From the NCBI GenBank assembly GCA_034769895.1, contig CM068370.1, positions 51,159,454-51,223,453 of the forward strand: DNA of 64,000 nt, in the 5' to 3' direction. Position 1 is the first letter of the stretch. Every line of letters starts with the position of its first letter. The notes beneath the pieces are model-generated. The model saw only the letters and a list, made by a program, of their open reading frames with translations, made no database searches and was not told the origin of the DNA. This DNA comes from Magicicada septendecula (Eukaryota > Arthropoda > Insecta > Hemiptera > Cicadidae). This document shows positions 47,184 through 59,039 of this stretch, one piece after another. The position numbers were made by a program, and so were the translations under genes.

Positions 47184-47625
47184 TCTTCTTCTTCTTCTTC
47201 TTCTTCTTCTTCTTCTTCTTCTTCTTCTTCTTCTTCTTCTTCTTCTACAGCACTAAACCCCAACGTGAGTCCTGGCTTCCAACACCAATCTTCTCGAAAG
47301 TCTCCTACCCATTGGCATTTAATTGTAATTCCTCACATTCATTCTTCTGAGATCTTCTAGCACGTCACTTAACCATCTTATCCTTGGTCGGCCCCTCTTT
47401 CTGCTTTTATAGGTTTGCACCCTCAGAATTTTCTTTGGCACACGCTGATCCGCTCTAGGTGACCTAACCATTGTATTCGTTGAACATTTATGAATCTTAC
47501 AAAATGGCTTCGTGATTCAATAGCTCATCTATCTCCTGGTTATTTCTTACTCTCCGTTCGTCATCTTCTTTGACCGGGCCATAAACACGTCTTATGAGCT
47601 TTCTTTCAAACCTTATAGAAATCTC
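47184..47625 (-). pseudogene. LINE 3' end with (TTC)n tail
   Basis: A minus-strand copy of the same tail as 16431-16856 and 23940-25235. (TTC)n 47184-47247 is the reversed (GAA)n tail, then CCCCAACGTGAGTCC (complement of the -AHVG- end) and GACCGGGCCATAAACACG (complement of the -RVYGPV- block). About 440 bp remain. Confidence 0.75.
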
Positions 47626-48699
47626 TCACCGCTTCTTAACCGTCAGACGGTTAAAGTCGTGAGGGGCACGTGCATTCTGTGCTTTGGAGTGAAAAAATAA
47701 CCCCGATATACTAAAAGACAATTTACACTGCCATCTTTGAAAGTACTTACAGTCATTTATTGATTTGAAACTTCAACTTGAGGAGGTAAAGCAAAGAAAC
47801 TCCTAAAGATTCCAAAGATTGGAAATGGACTTGTGGAGTGTGGACTTGTCGACTCCAGCGCATTCGTCATGAAGATATCTGGAGGCAACTTCGTTTTGAC
47901 AAAAAAATTTCAGACACTATAAAGTATTTCAAAGACTTGGTATTTACCAAGCGTCTCTTAGGGTACGGTCACGTTGAACGAATCTTGACGACCGTCCGTT
48001 GAAAAAGTTGTTAAACTGAGTTCCGCCTAGACGAAGGAAACGGGGTAGACCCAGAAACCGAACAACCCCATTTTTATATTTACACTTTTATTGAGTAATA
48101 GTTTCATTATGTGTAATTACTAAGGTATCTTTTCCTTCAAAATTAAATATACGTACTTCACTTGATATCAGCAGATCTTGGAACGAGGACGTGTTGGAAG
48201 AGGCTTGCAACGAAGTGACTGGAACATCAGAAGCATCTGGTGTGGAACTTGCGGCAGACAGCTGTAGAAGACTCGCACATTGATGAATGCACTTGTTAAA
48301 CTCGTCAAAACTAGTGGGAAACGTCCGGTCGCCTCATCGAGTTACGGGTTATGAAGTCCATTTCAGTTGTAAACGATCGTCAGCGGATAGCAATATAGAA
48401 AATGAATCAGTGCATAATTCACTGTCGAAAACAGTAAGACCCAGTGAGGCTTAAAGAACGTTACCCAATTCAAACCATACGGCGCAAAAACCGTTATGTT
48501 GTTGCGAAGAAAGAAATAACAAATGTGCTATAACGTTTGACATTGTTAGTTACTTTTCCATAATTAACCTGAATATTTTGTGTAAGTCTACATTTGTATT
48601 TGTCATTTGTGTAATGCATATTTATTATTTCCATGTTCCATATGAACTGCACATGCATGGAACATGGAACGGGGTCGACCCGTAGTCTAAACGGGGTCG
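47626..48699. other. unassigned, includes a fragment repeated at 49.8-50.1 kb
   Basis: At 48067-48165 a stretch (TATATTTACACTTTTATTG, ATGTGTAATTACTAAGG) recurs at about 49785-49860 and 49990-50075, within the minus-strand hammerhead-family block. CGGGGTCGACC occurs three times (48037-48050 related, 48672, 48697). No gene recognised. Confidence 0.4.
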
Positions 48700-49385
48700 A
48701 CCTCTGTGATTCTTCCCTTCAATTGTTCCTTCTATTATTCTCTTAATCAACACATTGTATCGTAGTATATGCCCTATAAACTTAGCTCTTCTGCCTTTTA
48801 AATTTTGTAGAAAGCTCTCTTCTCCTCCTGAGCTCTTTTAAAGACTTCCTCATTCGTTATCTTCTCCCTCCAGCTTATCTTGAATATTCTTCTGTAGCAC
48901 CAAGTCTCAAACGCTTGGAGTCTTTTCTTGTCACTTTCTCCACTTGTCCAAGATTCACTCCCGTATAGGGAAACGCTCCACACGTATGTCTTTACTAGAT
49001 TCTTCCTTATTTTTAGGCTGATAGTGTTTGAAATGAAGTGGTTTTTTTGTTTGTTGAAAGCAATTTTAGCCTGGTTAATTCTGTTTATAATTTTCTTGCT
49101 GGTAGGTCAATCACTTGTGATTTTACTTCCTAGATAGTTATATTCTTTAACTGCCTGGAGAACATTATTTCCAAGAGTTATTCTGACTGGATCTTCTTCC
49201 TTCCGACTACAGACTAGGACTTCGGTCTTTTGTTCATTTATTTTCATATTGAATTCATTCTTCATTACTTGACCCATTGTGTCAAGAATCTTTTGTAGAT
49301 CTTCGTTGGTCTCTGCAGTCACTGCTATGTCATCTGCGGACCTAAGCATCTCTACTTTTTCCCCGTGTAACATTACAGTATAAAT
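48700..49385 (-). pseudogene. RTE/BovB-like LINE RT C-terminal half
   Basis: Minus strand: MLRSADDIAVTAETNEDL carries the motif-C aspartates. Then FNMKINEQKTEVLVCSR, VKEYNYLGSKITSD, a stop, INRINQAKIAFNKQK, VWSVSLYGSESWTSGESDKK, FETWCYRRIFKISWREKITN and VFKRAQEEK. This block order matches RTE-type ORF2 ends. At least two in-frame stops. Upstream polymerase is missing. Confidence 0.8.
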
Positions 49386-49499
49386 AACATAAAGAATACC
49401 AGGAAACTAGCACAAACATTCTCGTATCTTCTACACACGCTGACAATGATAACTGTTCAGTAGGAATTTTTTAAACTTCGCCTTACTGGCGACGTGTCT

Positions 49500-50520
49500 A
49501 TAAAAATATCGGTATAGAGAACCATACATGACTTCCATGTTATAAGATTTATATTTAAAATCATTTACTTGAATTCGGTTCGATAATTTCTAAAAAAAAT
49601 ATTCCCCACCCTCAAACCATTCTCACCATTTATAGATATTTTTGTTATTATGGGGTAGTCGTTTAATATATTGTTATTTTCGTGTCACTTTATCTATAAA
49701 AATTAGGTACTTTATTCTTATAAAGAAACTGAACTACGCAGATAATCATCCCTCCTCCTCAACATATCCCCACCATTAATGATGTTTACACTTTCATAGA
49801 GTAGTAGTTTTATCACATGTAATTGCTGAGGTATCTTATCCTCCATTTGTAGGCATCTCATTTATCATTTTACCGTGGATTAATATGACTCTATTTTCGG
49901 GGCATTTATTTATCAAAATTAAGTACTTTACTCTTATTAAAACACAAAACAATCCAGGTAAACTACCCCTCCCCATAACCGAACACCCAATTTTTTATAT
50001 TTACACTTTTATTAAGTAATAGTTTCATTATATGTAATTATTAAGGTATCTTAATCTTCAAAATGAAGTATTTATTCGATCAAAAAAGATAGTTTTCAAA
50101 AAATTACCCCTCCCCCTTCAACTACCCTTTTCATTTATAGATATTTAATATACCTTTCTATAGTGGATTATTATGACTTTCTTTTCAGGATACTTTATTT
50201 ATCAAAACTAAGTACTTTACTCTTGTTAAAACGTAAAACGTTGCAAGTAAACTACCCCTCTCCCTTAACCGATCTTCACCAAAATCAATAGACCTTGAGT
50301 CCTTCACAATTCGGGCATATATGCAAAAAATTATTTGATTCATTTGACTTTGCAGCAATTATTGTTCGCCATAGAAAAAATTCTACATACAGACACACAG
50401 ATTTTCGGGAAATGACTTTTCTTCATGTTTTGAGTGTAGTACAATCAGAATCAACCCTTATCTCGAACACGATGTTTTCGCTATCACCACACATTCATTT
50501 CCTTACGTAACATGGAAGTA
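49500..50520 (-). mobile_element. hammerhead-family unit, minus orientation, core deleted
   Basis: Starts with the module end (ATATCGGTATAGAGAACC, 49506) and the first 60 bp of the module. The ribozyme part is deleted. Diverged spacer copies (49570-50200), one sub-repeat (about 50225-50385) and a reversed head ending at about 50520 follow. The only copy in which the spacer itself is multiplied. Confidence 0.65.
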
Positions 50521-51001
50521 ATAATCAGCAAATCGGACTACTCGTTTTTCCACAGAAGTTATTCAACGTTTTTGTAAAATTTAAGAATAGTTTAAGGTTT
50601 TTATTGGTGAAATTGTATTAAATTAAAGTTTTACTGAATACTGAATGCGGATGGTGGTAATGATGGTAATTGACACGATTAAAAACTGGGTTTTACAGTA
50701 GACATGTTTGTATCATTTCAAGAGCAAGTAAAGCACTGCTTAATACACAAATTAATTTTTTTAAGTTGTTGCGAATAAATCACTGCCATTTAAATATCGT
50801 ACAAGGAGTTGCGGGCTGATAAACGTTTGAAGACTGTAAGTCTACAAGTATCTTCTTCCTACTCGCTACGGGGACATAAACCTCAAAATTAGGATAAACA
50901 TTTCGCTCACTACACTAGCAATGTTTACTGAAACGATATTGTTGTCATAAGAAAAATTTACCGTACCGCGAACAATAATGTTTGTAATGTATTAACACAG
51001 C
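50521..51001. other. unassigned
   Basis: AT-rich, no feature recognised. Confidence 0.35.
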
Positions 51002-51260
51002 TTCTTCTTCTTCTTTTTCTTCTTCTTCTTTAGCACTACAGCCCAACGTGAGCCCTGGATTCCAGTACCAGTCGTTTTCAATGTTTCCTATCCATTGTCA
51101 TCTCAGCGTAACCTCCCACATCCATTCTCTTAGGCCCTCCAGCACATCATCCAACCATCTAACCCTCCGTCGGCCAATATTTCTGCTTTTATAGACTTGC
51201 ACCCTCAAGATTTTCTTTTGTATATGCTGATCACCCTTTGGCATAGGTGACCTAGCCATT
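51002..51260 (-). pseudogene. LINE 3' end with (TTC)n tail, third minus copy
   Basis: (TTC)-rich 51002-51033, then GCACTACAGCCCAACGTGAG and CACCCTCAAGATTTTCTTTT. Only about 260 bp of the tail remain. Confidence 0.7.
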
Positions 51261-52233
51261 AACCTCACATAACTAATTAATTATTAAACTCCACTTATAT
51301 GAGAATATTTTTACCAGCATATTTTTTAATGTTTGACATTTTCGTTTCTTTTTAATCCTTTGGGGCTTCTTCTTCTTCTCCTTCTCCTCAACCCAGAGGT
51401 TGGTGGGCCTGCAACTGTTTCATTTCCGTAGACAGCCTCTTAACCACTACCACTACATACTATAAAATTGAAAGATAAGGGCATATGCGCAGAAACCAAT
51501 TTATGGATGGATGAGGCCACTTTGAAATTGTGAATGGCGGGAGGGTAATGGAGAATCAGCTGGTAAGCAAGTGAAGGTATTACCAACTTGCGTCTGATGT
51601 TTTAGTTACCCGTACATTGTTAGTTACTGTGTGACGCACTATCTCAGTCTTGCATTTGTTATTATTATTTCAATTTATTATTAATTGTATCGTTGTTTTA
51701 CAGTCACTCATTTTTATTAGTCACTCATTAACTTAATTTTTTAGTTAATTTCTATTGGTAGTTTTTATTCCGTAATTACGTATTATCATAATTATTTGTG
51801 TTATAATCCAGTAACGAGATTTGTTAAAATGGATACTTCTCCTTCAACTAGCAAATACAGGAAAGTTATTCATAATCAAGCACGGGAAGTAATAATAAAC
51901 AGATTTTTGTTGTCCAGGATTAAAAAGATTCTTGTAATTAAATTAATACAAAGAACGCATTCCTTTATATAATGATAAACTGTAGAGATAGTCGAGTGTA
52001 ATTGGCTGTAATTAAGGAGTGGAAGTGTCAGTTTGCAAATTCCATTGAGATAAGAACGGTCAGAAAGGCTGTAGTTTTTTACGTCTAGCGGTACACAATG
52101 ACAGAAGCAAACAATACTTAGATATGTTTATAAAACATTGTGATATGTAACAGCAACAAATTCCGATACGTGTGAACAGTACATATCATTTGCTTGATTT
52201 GAAGAGTAATACAATTACAATATTATTATTCTT
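51261..52233. other. unassigned, with a possible transposase N-terminal fragment
   Basis: At 51829-51915 (plus) an ATG opens MDTSPSTSKYRKVIHNQ then AREVIINRF before similarity stops. An H-QAREVI-N motif is typical of the start of a repeated insect transposon protein, but I cannot name the family. The remaining sequence is unassigned. Confidence 0.3.
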
Positions 52234-52365
52234 ACCAGTAAACCCGTGCGAAACGTTACTGGTAAAGTTTAAACCTTCCCCTCCCCCCAAATGATTTAGT
52301 ATTTTGTTGGGTTGTTGAAATTAAATACTCAGCGAAGTGTATATACAAAATAGCAAAGAGAGTTT

Positions 52366-52527
52366 ATTAATGTGAACGTATTTACAATTTACAATACCTC
52401 TTTGTATACAATATTTGATGTCAGAATGCGATCATCTTGAATTTTTTGTAACGTGAACGTATTTACAATTTACAATACCTCTTTGTATGCAGTGTTTGAT
52501 GTCAGAATGCAATCATCTTGAATTTTT
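52366..52527. repeat. 81-bp tandem duplication
   Basis: GTGAACGTATTTACAATTTA starts at 52372 and again at 52453. Units differ at about five positions, including ATACAATATTTG versus ATGCAGTGTTTG. Confidence 0.92.
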
Positions 52528-53050
52528 TGTTTGTCATTTTCGGTAATTGATAGAAAAATATTGTTAGATTTAGTGACTCTTGAAAAGGCTACATAGAGTT
52601 GTCCATGAGGACAACATTTACAGCATTTGGCAAGTATAACCCTGCTCTTTGAAGCGTTTGTTCCTGAGACTTATTGATAGTCATTGCAAAGGCAACTTTC
52701 AGTGGGAACTGTCTTCTGGTCATTTGGAAAGGCATGGTTGGGTCGGATGGGGTGAGGTTAATTCGTGGTATGACAACAGTTTTTCCAGAGTCAATTAACC
52801 GAGCAGTGACAGTGTATTCATGGAGGTGCCGACCATTCTTGCCCCATTGATTAAGCCCTGTTTAGCATTTAAATTTCTGATCAACATGACAATAGTGTTT
52901 TTCTTCAAAATTAATTTATGTGTTGGCAAGCCTGATGGGTTTAAACTATTTAAGAATTCTAGAGGATACAATTGGTTGTCAGTCCCCTCGTCGGATTGTA
53001 CGGAATCACAACTGATTTTTCTTTTAACTTAAATTTTAAACAAACAATGT
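52434..53050 (-). pseudogene. Helitron PIF1-type helicase C-terminal part
   Basis: Minus strand: YPLEFLNSLNPSGLPTHK, KKNTIVMLIRNLNAKQGLIN, VIPRINLTPSDPTMPFQ, TRRQFPLKVAFAMTINKSQE, QTLQRAGLYLPNA, then after a frameshift CCPHGQLYVAFSRVTKSNNI. The AFAMTINKSQ-QTL and HGQLYVAFSRV blocks are the last helicase motifs of the PIF1-like domain in Helitron proteins. A second shift lies near VTARLID. Walker A and B and the Rep domain are upstream and absent. Confidence 0.8.
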
Positions 53051-53090
53051 GTTTTAACGTAAACTGAGTATGCTATGTCAGAAGTCGATA

Positions 53091-54170
53091 AAAAATCCTA
53101 TCCACTGATACCTTATTCATCGCTGTAGGCTTTGTATTAGTTGAGAAAAGGGGATGTTGACAACAGAAATAATATATATGATGATGATTATTATTTGATT
53201 TACGTAGGAAACAATAAACTATAATTCTTTTTTTAAAGCCAGCTGTGTGACTTTAGACACACACACAGATAGAGATTCGTGGCGACACATTTACAAACAA
53301 ATGTGTTCACTATATTATTACTATATTAGAAATAATGTTTATAGGTTGGCTGAACCGTCGCTGATAACAACAATTCTCTTCGCACATCTCACAGCGACTC
53401 CCTCCACATCACCTTCACCACTGACGGTAAACGTTTCGCGCATTTCCATGCCCTTAACTTTCAATTTTGCTATACCTTCTTCTATCCCATTCATGTACTC
53501 CTGCCTAGGCCTTCTACTCCCACTACGCCAGTTAAAGCCCACAAAACTCCTCGCTGCGCTACTGGTCATTAGATAATACAAATCTATAATATATAGTAAT
53601 TGGGAGTAATTGTACAATTAAAATATATTAATTATTTCACATTTTAAAGATAGACATTTGAGTACATCGAGAGCCTCCCAGCGGGAAAAATATCCTATTC
53701 TATCTTCTTCTGCTTTGTCGTGAACTGATCGATAAACAATCTACTACAATTTCTGTTGCGTCAATAACTTACATCCTTCTAAACGAAGAAAAAGTGGTTT
53801 TCTAAATCACACGCGTGCGCGCGTTATAAGAGTTTAAAGTGTTGATAGTCTGGAATATTAGTCGGGTCGCTGGTGATTTTCAGAGGTATTATTGTGCAGT
53901 TCGTTTATCTTGGCGAGTTAATCCCAAATATATTTGGTTAATCCCCAATTTCGTGTGGTGCGCCATCCTATTTTGAAGTCGTCAAGTCATTCTTCTGACT
54001 GTCCTCTTCTGTTTAAGAGAGCTGCGTCACGGTTTTTCATTACTGCGGCCACGTGAGTCACAAACCTGTTTCACCATGTAAATGTAAATAAAGTTTTATC
54101 CAACCATTATGTGTCAACGGAATGATTAATTAAACAAAATTACAGGGACAGTATTATTATTATTATTATA
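53091..54170. other. unassigned
   Basis: A minus-strand frame at 53339-53617 (EYMNGIEEGIAKLKVKGMEM) is open for about 90 codons but not recognised. No other feature. Confidence 0.3.
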
Positions 54171-54176
54171 CCACCA

Positions 54177-54273
54177 GCAGCATCAGTAGTAGTAGTAGTA
54201 GCAGCAGCAGCAGCAGCAGTAGTAGTAGCAGCATCAGTAGTAGTAGTAGTAGTAGTAATAGTAGCGCAGCAGC

Positions 54274-54315
<42 letters not shown>

Positions 54316-54433
54316 TGTAGTAGCAGCAGCAGCAGTAGTAGTAGTAGCAGTAGCAGCAGCAGCAGGAGCAGTAGTAGTAGTAGTAGTAGTAGTAATAGTA
54401 GTAGTAGCAGCAGCAGCAGTAGTATCAGTAGCG

Positions 54434-54470
<37 letters not shown>

Positions 54471-54507
54471 CAGCAGCAGCAGCAGCTGTAGTAGTAGTAA
54501 TAGCAGC

Positions 54508-54538
<31 letters not shown>

Positions 54539-54696
54539 CAGCAGCAGCAGTAGTATCAGTAGCGGTAGTGGTGGTAGTAGTAGTAGTAGTAGTAGTAATA
54601 GTAGTAGTAGTAGCAGCAGCAGCAGCAGCAGTAGGGGTAGTAGCAGTAGTAGTAGTAGTAGCAGTAGCAGCAGCAGCAGCAGCAGCATTAGTAGTA
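54177..54696. repeat. (AGT/AGC)n trinucleotide array A
   Basis: About 520 bp of AGT and AGC triplets with scattered ATC, GGT and AAT. Poly-Leu, poly-Ser or poly-Val frames over it are artefacts. Its right flank (54697-54870) is repeated after array B. Confidence 0.95.
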
Positions 54697-54870
54697 GTAT
54701 CTCGCTAAGCTGCAGAAATCGCTCATTACTTTACAATGACATACGTACGTTTATTGTTGGATAAAATAAGGGTTAATAGACATTCATATTGATAAATTAT
54801 TAAAGACATTGGTATTTCCGTTTTGAATAAAATTCTTCTAGTTTTATGCTCCTTACAGAGTTTTACAATT

Positions 54871-55424
54871 TTTTTAAACATTGATTTATGTTTGAATCCG
54901 TAGTACTCCTAAAGTTAAACAATTTTTAGAATAAACACTACGTTTGGATTTAAGTTAAAAGTTTCTTTAGTCTGATACCCAGCAGGGGTTTTTGAATTTT
55001 TTCGAAATTTTGATCCCTTTAACAATTTTTCAATTTCAAAAACTCAATACCATAGTCAGATTTTGGTTTGTATTCCCTGTAATTTAATATCTGGCATGGA
55101 TTATATAGCTTTTGATCTACTTTGTGAACTATGATGCCCCAAAGTTGTTAAATTTCAAAAATTTAATGCTACCGTGTATTCAGATTTTGTTTACAATTCC
55201 CTTCAATTTGATTCCCCAATGGATTTTTGCAAAGTTTTTTCAAAGTTTGTAGGAGATTATTGGGGAGTGTTGAATGCCAAAACGAATAAGCCTGTGTAGC
55301 ATGAAAGTAAGAACAAGCAAGTCAAGTTTCACAAAAGTGGGTTAATGTATTCACAAGTTATCATGAGACATTCGCCAAATTAACGGTCTAGTTAAAACAG
55401 CAATCACTTCGCTCGTTTAATTAT
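54871..55424. other. unassigned AT-rich sequence
   Basis: Contains two loosely repeated TTTCAAAAA(C/T)TCAAT.C phrases and a TTATCATGAGACATTC motif also found near 26370. No gene. Confidence 0.4.
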
Positions 55425-55426
55425 CT

Positions 55427-55519
55427 CCTTCTTCTTCTTCTTCTTCTTCTTCTTCTTCTTCTTCTTCTTCTTCTTCTTCTTCTTCTTCTTCTTCTTCTTC
55501 TTCTTCTTCTCCTCCTCCT
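55427..55519. repeat. (CTT)n microsatellite
   Basis: About 30 CTT repeats immediately left of array B. Confidence 0.97.
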
Positions 55520-55532
55520 TGTTACTATTTAG

Positions 55533-55687
55533 AAATAGTAGTAGTAGCAGTAGTATTAGTAGTACCCTAGTAGTAGTAGTAGTAGTAGTAGCAGCAGCAA
55601 CAGCAGCAGCAGCAGCAGTAGTAGTTATAGTACTAGTAGTAGTAGTAGTAGATGTAGTAGTAGTAGTAGTAGTAGTAGTTGTTGTAC

Positions 55688-55725
<38 letters not shown>

Positions 55726-55730
55726 TTAGT

Positions 55731-55806
<76 letters not shown>

Positions 55807-55848
55807 ATAGTGGTAGTAGTAGCAGCATCAGTAGTAGTAGTAGTATCT
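55533..55848. repeat. (AGT/AGC)n trinucleotide array B
   Basis: Same composition as array A. The flank to 56005 (ATCTCGCTAAATTGCAG .. TATGCTCCTTACAGA) matches 54697-54870, so the two arrays are a duplicated segment. Confidence 0.95.
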
Positions 55849-56009
55849 CGCTAAATTGCAGAAATCGCTCATTACTTTTGAATGACAAACGTTTATTGTT
55901 ACATAAAATCAGGGTTAACAGACATTAATTTTTAAAAAATATTAAAGACATTGGTATTTCCGTTTTGAATAAAATTCTTCTAGTTTTATGCTCCTTACAG
56001 AATTTTATA

Positions 56010-57954
56010 TTTTTTACTTCCATGTTCCTTAAGGAAATTGAAGTATGGTGATGGCAAAAAAAATCGTGTTCGAGATTATTGCAGATTCTGATTGTACTAC
56101 ACTCAGAACATGAAAAAAATTCGTATTTCGAAAAGTGTCTGTGTGTGTGTGTCTGTCTGTCTATCTGTCTGTCTTTAGATTTTTTTTTTTGGCAAACGAT
56201 AACAGCCGCAAATTCAAACAGAATCAAATAATGTTTTGCATACAGCCCTGATTTGTAGAGTACTCACGACCTATTGTTTTTGGTGAAGATCGGTTGAGGG
56301 AAAGGGGTAGTTTACCTGCAACGGTTTTTTTTTATCAAGGGTAATTTTGTATGTTTGGCAAACGATAACAGCCGCAAATTCAAACAGAATCAAATAATGT
56401 TTCGCATACAGCCCTGAATTGTAGAGTTATCAAGATCTGTTGATTTTGGTAAAGATCGGTTAAGGGGAAGGGGTAGTTTACCTGCAACGTTTTATGTTTT
56501 AACAAGGGTATTTTCTATGGCAAAAGACAACAGCCGCAAATTCAAATATAATCAAATAATGTTTTGCATACTGCCCTGAATTGTAGAGTTCTCAAGACCT
56601 TTTGTTTTTGGTGAAGATCGGTTAAGGGAAAGGGGTAGTTTACCAGCAACGTTTTATGTTTCAAAGGGTTTTTTCTATGGCAAACGATAAGAGCCGCAAA
56701 TTCAAACAGAATCAAATAAGTTTTTGCATACAGCCCTGATTTGATGAGTACTAAAGACCTATTGTTTTTGTGAAGATCGGTTAAGGGAAAGGGGTAGTTT
56801 ACCTGCCACGTTTTTTGTTTTATCAAGCGTATTTTATATGGCAACGATAACAGCCGCAAATTCAAACAGAATCATATAATATTTTGCATACAGCCCTGAA
56901 ATGTAGAGTTCTCAAGACCTGTTGGTTTTGGTGAAGATCGGTTAAGGGAATAGGGTAGTTTACCTGCAACATTTTATGTTTTATCAAGGGTAATTTTTTT
57001 ATGACGAATGATAACTGCCGTACATTAAAACAGAATCAACTACGTTTTTGCATACCTTTTTGAACTAAAGAGAACTCAAGGTCTGTTGATTTTGTTGAAG
57101 ATCGGTTAAGGGAAAGGGGTAGTTTATCAGCAACGTTTTATGTTTTAAAAACGTTAATTTTTTATGACGAACGATAACTGCCGAAAATTCAAAGAGAATC
57201 AAATAATTTTTTGCACACTTTCCTGAATTTTAGAGAACTCAAGGTCTGTTGATTTTGGTGAAGATCGGTTAAGGGAAAGGGGTAGTTTACCTGCAATATT
57301 TTAAGTTGTAACAAGAGAAATGTTTCCATGACGAACGATAACTGCCGTACATTCAAACAGAATCAAATATTTTTTTGCATGCATCCCTGAATTGTAGAGG
57401 ACTAAAGGTCTATTGATTTTGGAGAAGATCGGTTAAGAGAAAGGGGTAGTTTACCTGAAACATTTTATGATTTAACAAGAGTAAAGTACTTAATTTTTAT
57501 AAATAAAGTATCCTGTTAAGAAGCTCATAATAATCCACTGTAGAAACGTAGATGAAATATCTATAAAAAAATGAAGAGGTTAGGTGAACGGAGTGGGGGT
57601 AATTTTCTATTATTAAAAATTATAGTTGAAGGTGGAGGGGAGAATTTTTTATGTGTACTACGTTATCGGCAACAAAGAAGTAGTTTTTTGTTAAAATTGC
57701 TTCCCGGGCTGTTTAGCCGTAGTCCAACGTTTTCTGTAAAACCAGACTTTTCTGCAGTGCCATCGACTGCCATCATCAGCGAAAATCGAGTGCGAAAACG
57801 TGAGGTGGTATACGTTAGTGACCACAGTACTGTGGTTAATGCTGAAGCAATAAGTAGAAAGACGTAGTTTCTATGGAAATATTTCATTTGGAATATGATT
57901 TTAAATATAAATCTTAGAACATGGAAGTCATGTATGGTTCTCCATACCGATATT
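56010..57954 (-). mobile_element. hammerhead-family unit 12, complete, with module M11
   Basis: The longest uninterrupted unit of the spacer subtype. It has a head (56015-56190), seven to eight sub-repeats (56190-57490), spacer, and module M11 (57652-57954). M11 core at 57744-57779: CUGAUGA and stem II are present, but GAAAAGUC replaces GAAACGUC and one stem position is changed. Confidence 0.8.
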
Positions 57955-58495
57955 TTACTTCCATGTTCCATAAGGAAATGGAAGTATGGTCATGGCGAAA
58001 AAGATCGTTTTAGAGATAACGCCAGATTCTGATTGTACTACCATCAAAACATGAAAAAAAGTCATTTTTCGAAAAGTGTCTGTGTGTGCGTCTGTGTGTA
58101 GAATTTTTTCTATGGCAAACGATAACAGCCGCAAATTCAAACAGAATCAAATAATTTTTTGCATACAGTCCTGAATTGTAGAGGACTCAAGACCTTTTGT
58201 TTTTGGTGAAGATCGGTTAAGGGGAAGGGGTAGTTTACTAGCAACGTTGTATGTTTTAAGAAGAGTGAAGTGCTTAATTTTGATAAATAAAGTATCCTGA
58301 AAAGAAGGTCGTAATAATCCACTGTAGAAAGGTAGATGAAATATCTATAAATGAAAAGGGTAGTTGAAGGGGCAGGGGGTAATTTTTTTATAAATTAAAA
58401 TGGTAGTTTATGATGGAGGAGGTAAATTTTTATTTATAAGTTTTATATGTATACTACACTATTGACAACAAAGAAGTAATTTCTATGGAAACATT
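57955..58495 (+). mobile_element. hammerhead-family unit 13, truncated in the spacer
   Basis: Head, one sub-repeat (58095-58260) and spacer joined head-to-tail to unit 12. The module is reduced to about 50 bp (ACAACAAAGAAGTAATTTC ..) before CA-segment sequence at 58520-58561. Confidence 0.7.
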
Positions 58496-58561
58496 TCATT
58501 TCAATGTAAGAAAATTCTATATTTTTCATTTTAATTTAAATCACGTATGAGTGAAAATATG

Positions 58562-58738
58562 AAGAGCCCCGTCTAACTAATGTCATAGTACATAAAAGTG
58601 TAAATTGTTCAGTACCTAGTAAATCAACTAAACACATTGGAAAATATATATGTAAACTGTATTTACTTACATTAAATACATTATGCTATTACCTAATTGT
58701 AACTTTTATATCAATATTAACAAATGTAATACATGTTA
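58562..58738 (-). repeat. inverted partner of 61197-61376
   Basis: GAAGAGCCCCGTCTAAC .. to AATACATGTTAAA is the reverse complement of 61197-61376 with about 90% match. Both end in a G(A)GGGGCTCTTC word that also occurs at 61638 and 63659. Confidence 0.75.
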
Positions 58739-59039
58739 AATATCGGTATGGAGAACCATACATGACTTCCATGTTCTAAGATTTATATTTAAAATCATAT
58801 TCGAAATGAAATATTTCCATAGAAACTACTTCTTTCTACTTATTGCTTGAGCCTTAGCCACAGTACTGTGGTCACTAACGTATACCACATTTTCGCACTC
58901 GATTTTCACTGATGATGGCAGTCGATGGCACTGCCGAAACGTCTGGTTTTGCAGAAAACATTGGACTATAGCTAAACAGCCCAGGAAGGAATTTTAACAA
59001 AGAACTACTTCTTTGTTGCCGATAACGTAGTACACATAT
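58739..59039 (+). ncRNA. hammerhead module M12 (intact core)
   Basis: The cleanest plus-strand copy. Core at 58909-58943: CUGAUGA, U, stem II GGCAGU/ACUGCC with loop CGAUGGC, GAAAC, GUC. Upstream UUUUC-A and downstream UGG..GAAAA can form stem I. It starts the minus-orientation unit that ends at about 60355. Confidence 0.65.

Larger units (their letters stand above)
52234..53090 (-). mobile_element. Helitron 3' half
   Basis: The 3' end on the minus strand is CTGGT (fits CTRRT; plus-strand ACCAG at 52234-52238), preceded by a hairpin (CGT-TTCGC-ACG). Inside lie a helicase tail and an 81-bp direct duplication. The 5' part is not present or not recognisable beyond about 53090. Confidence 0.65.

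Noticed and set aside
54425-55888. Poly-Leu, poly-Val and poly-Ser frames
   Set aside because: Translations of trinucleotide arrays, not proteins.
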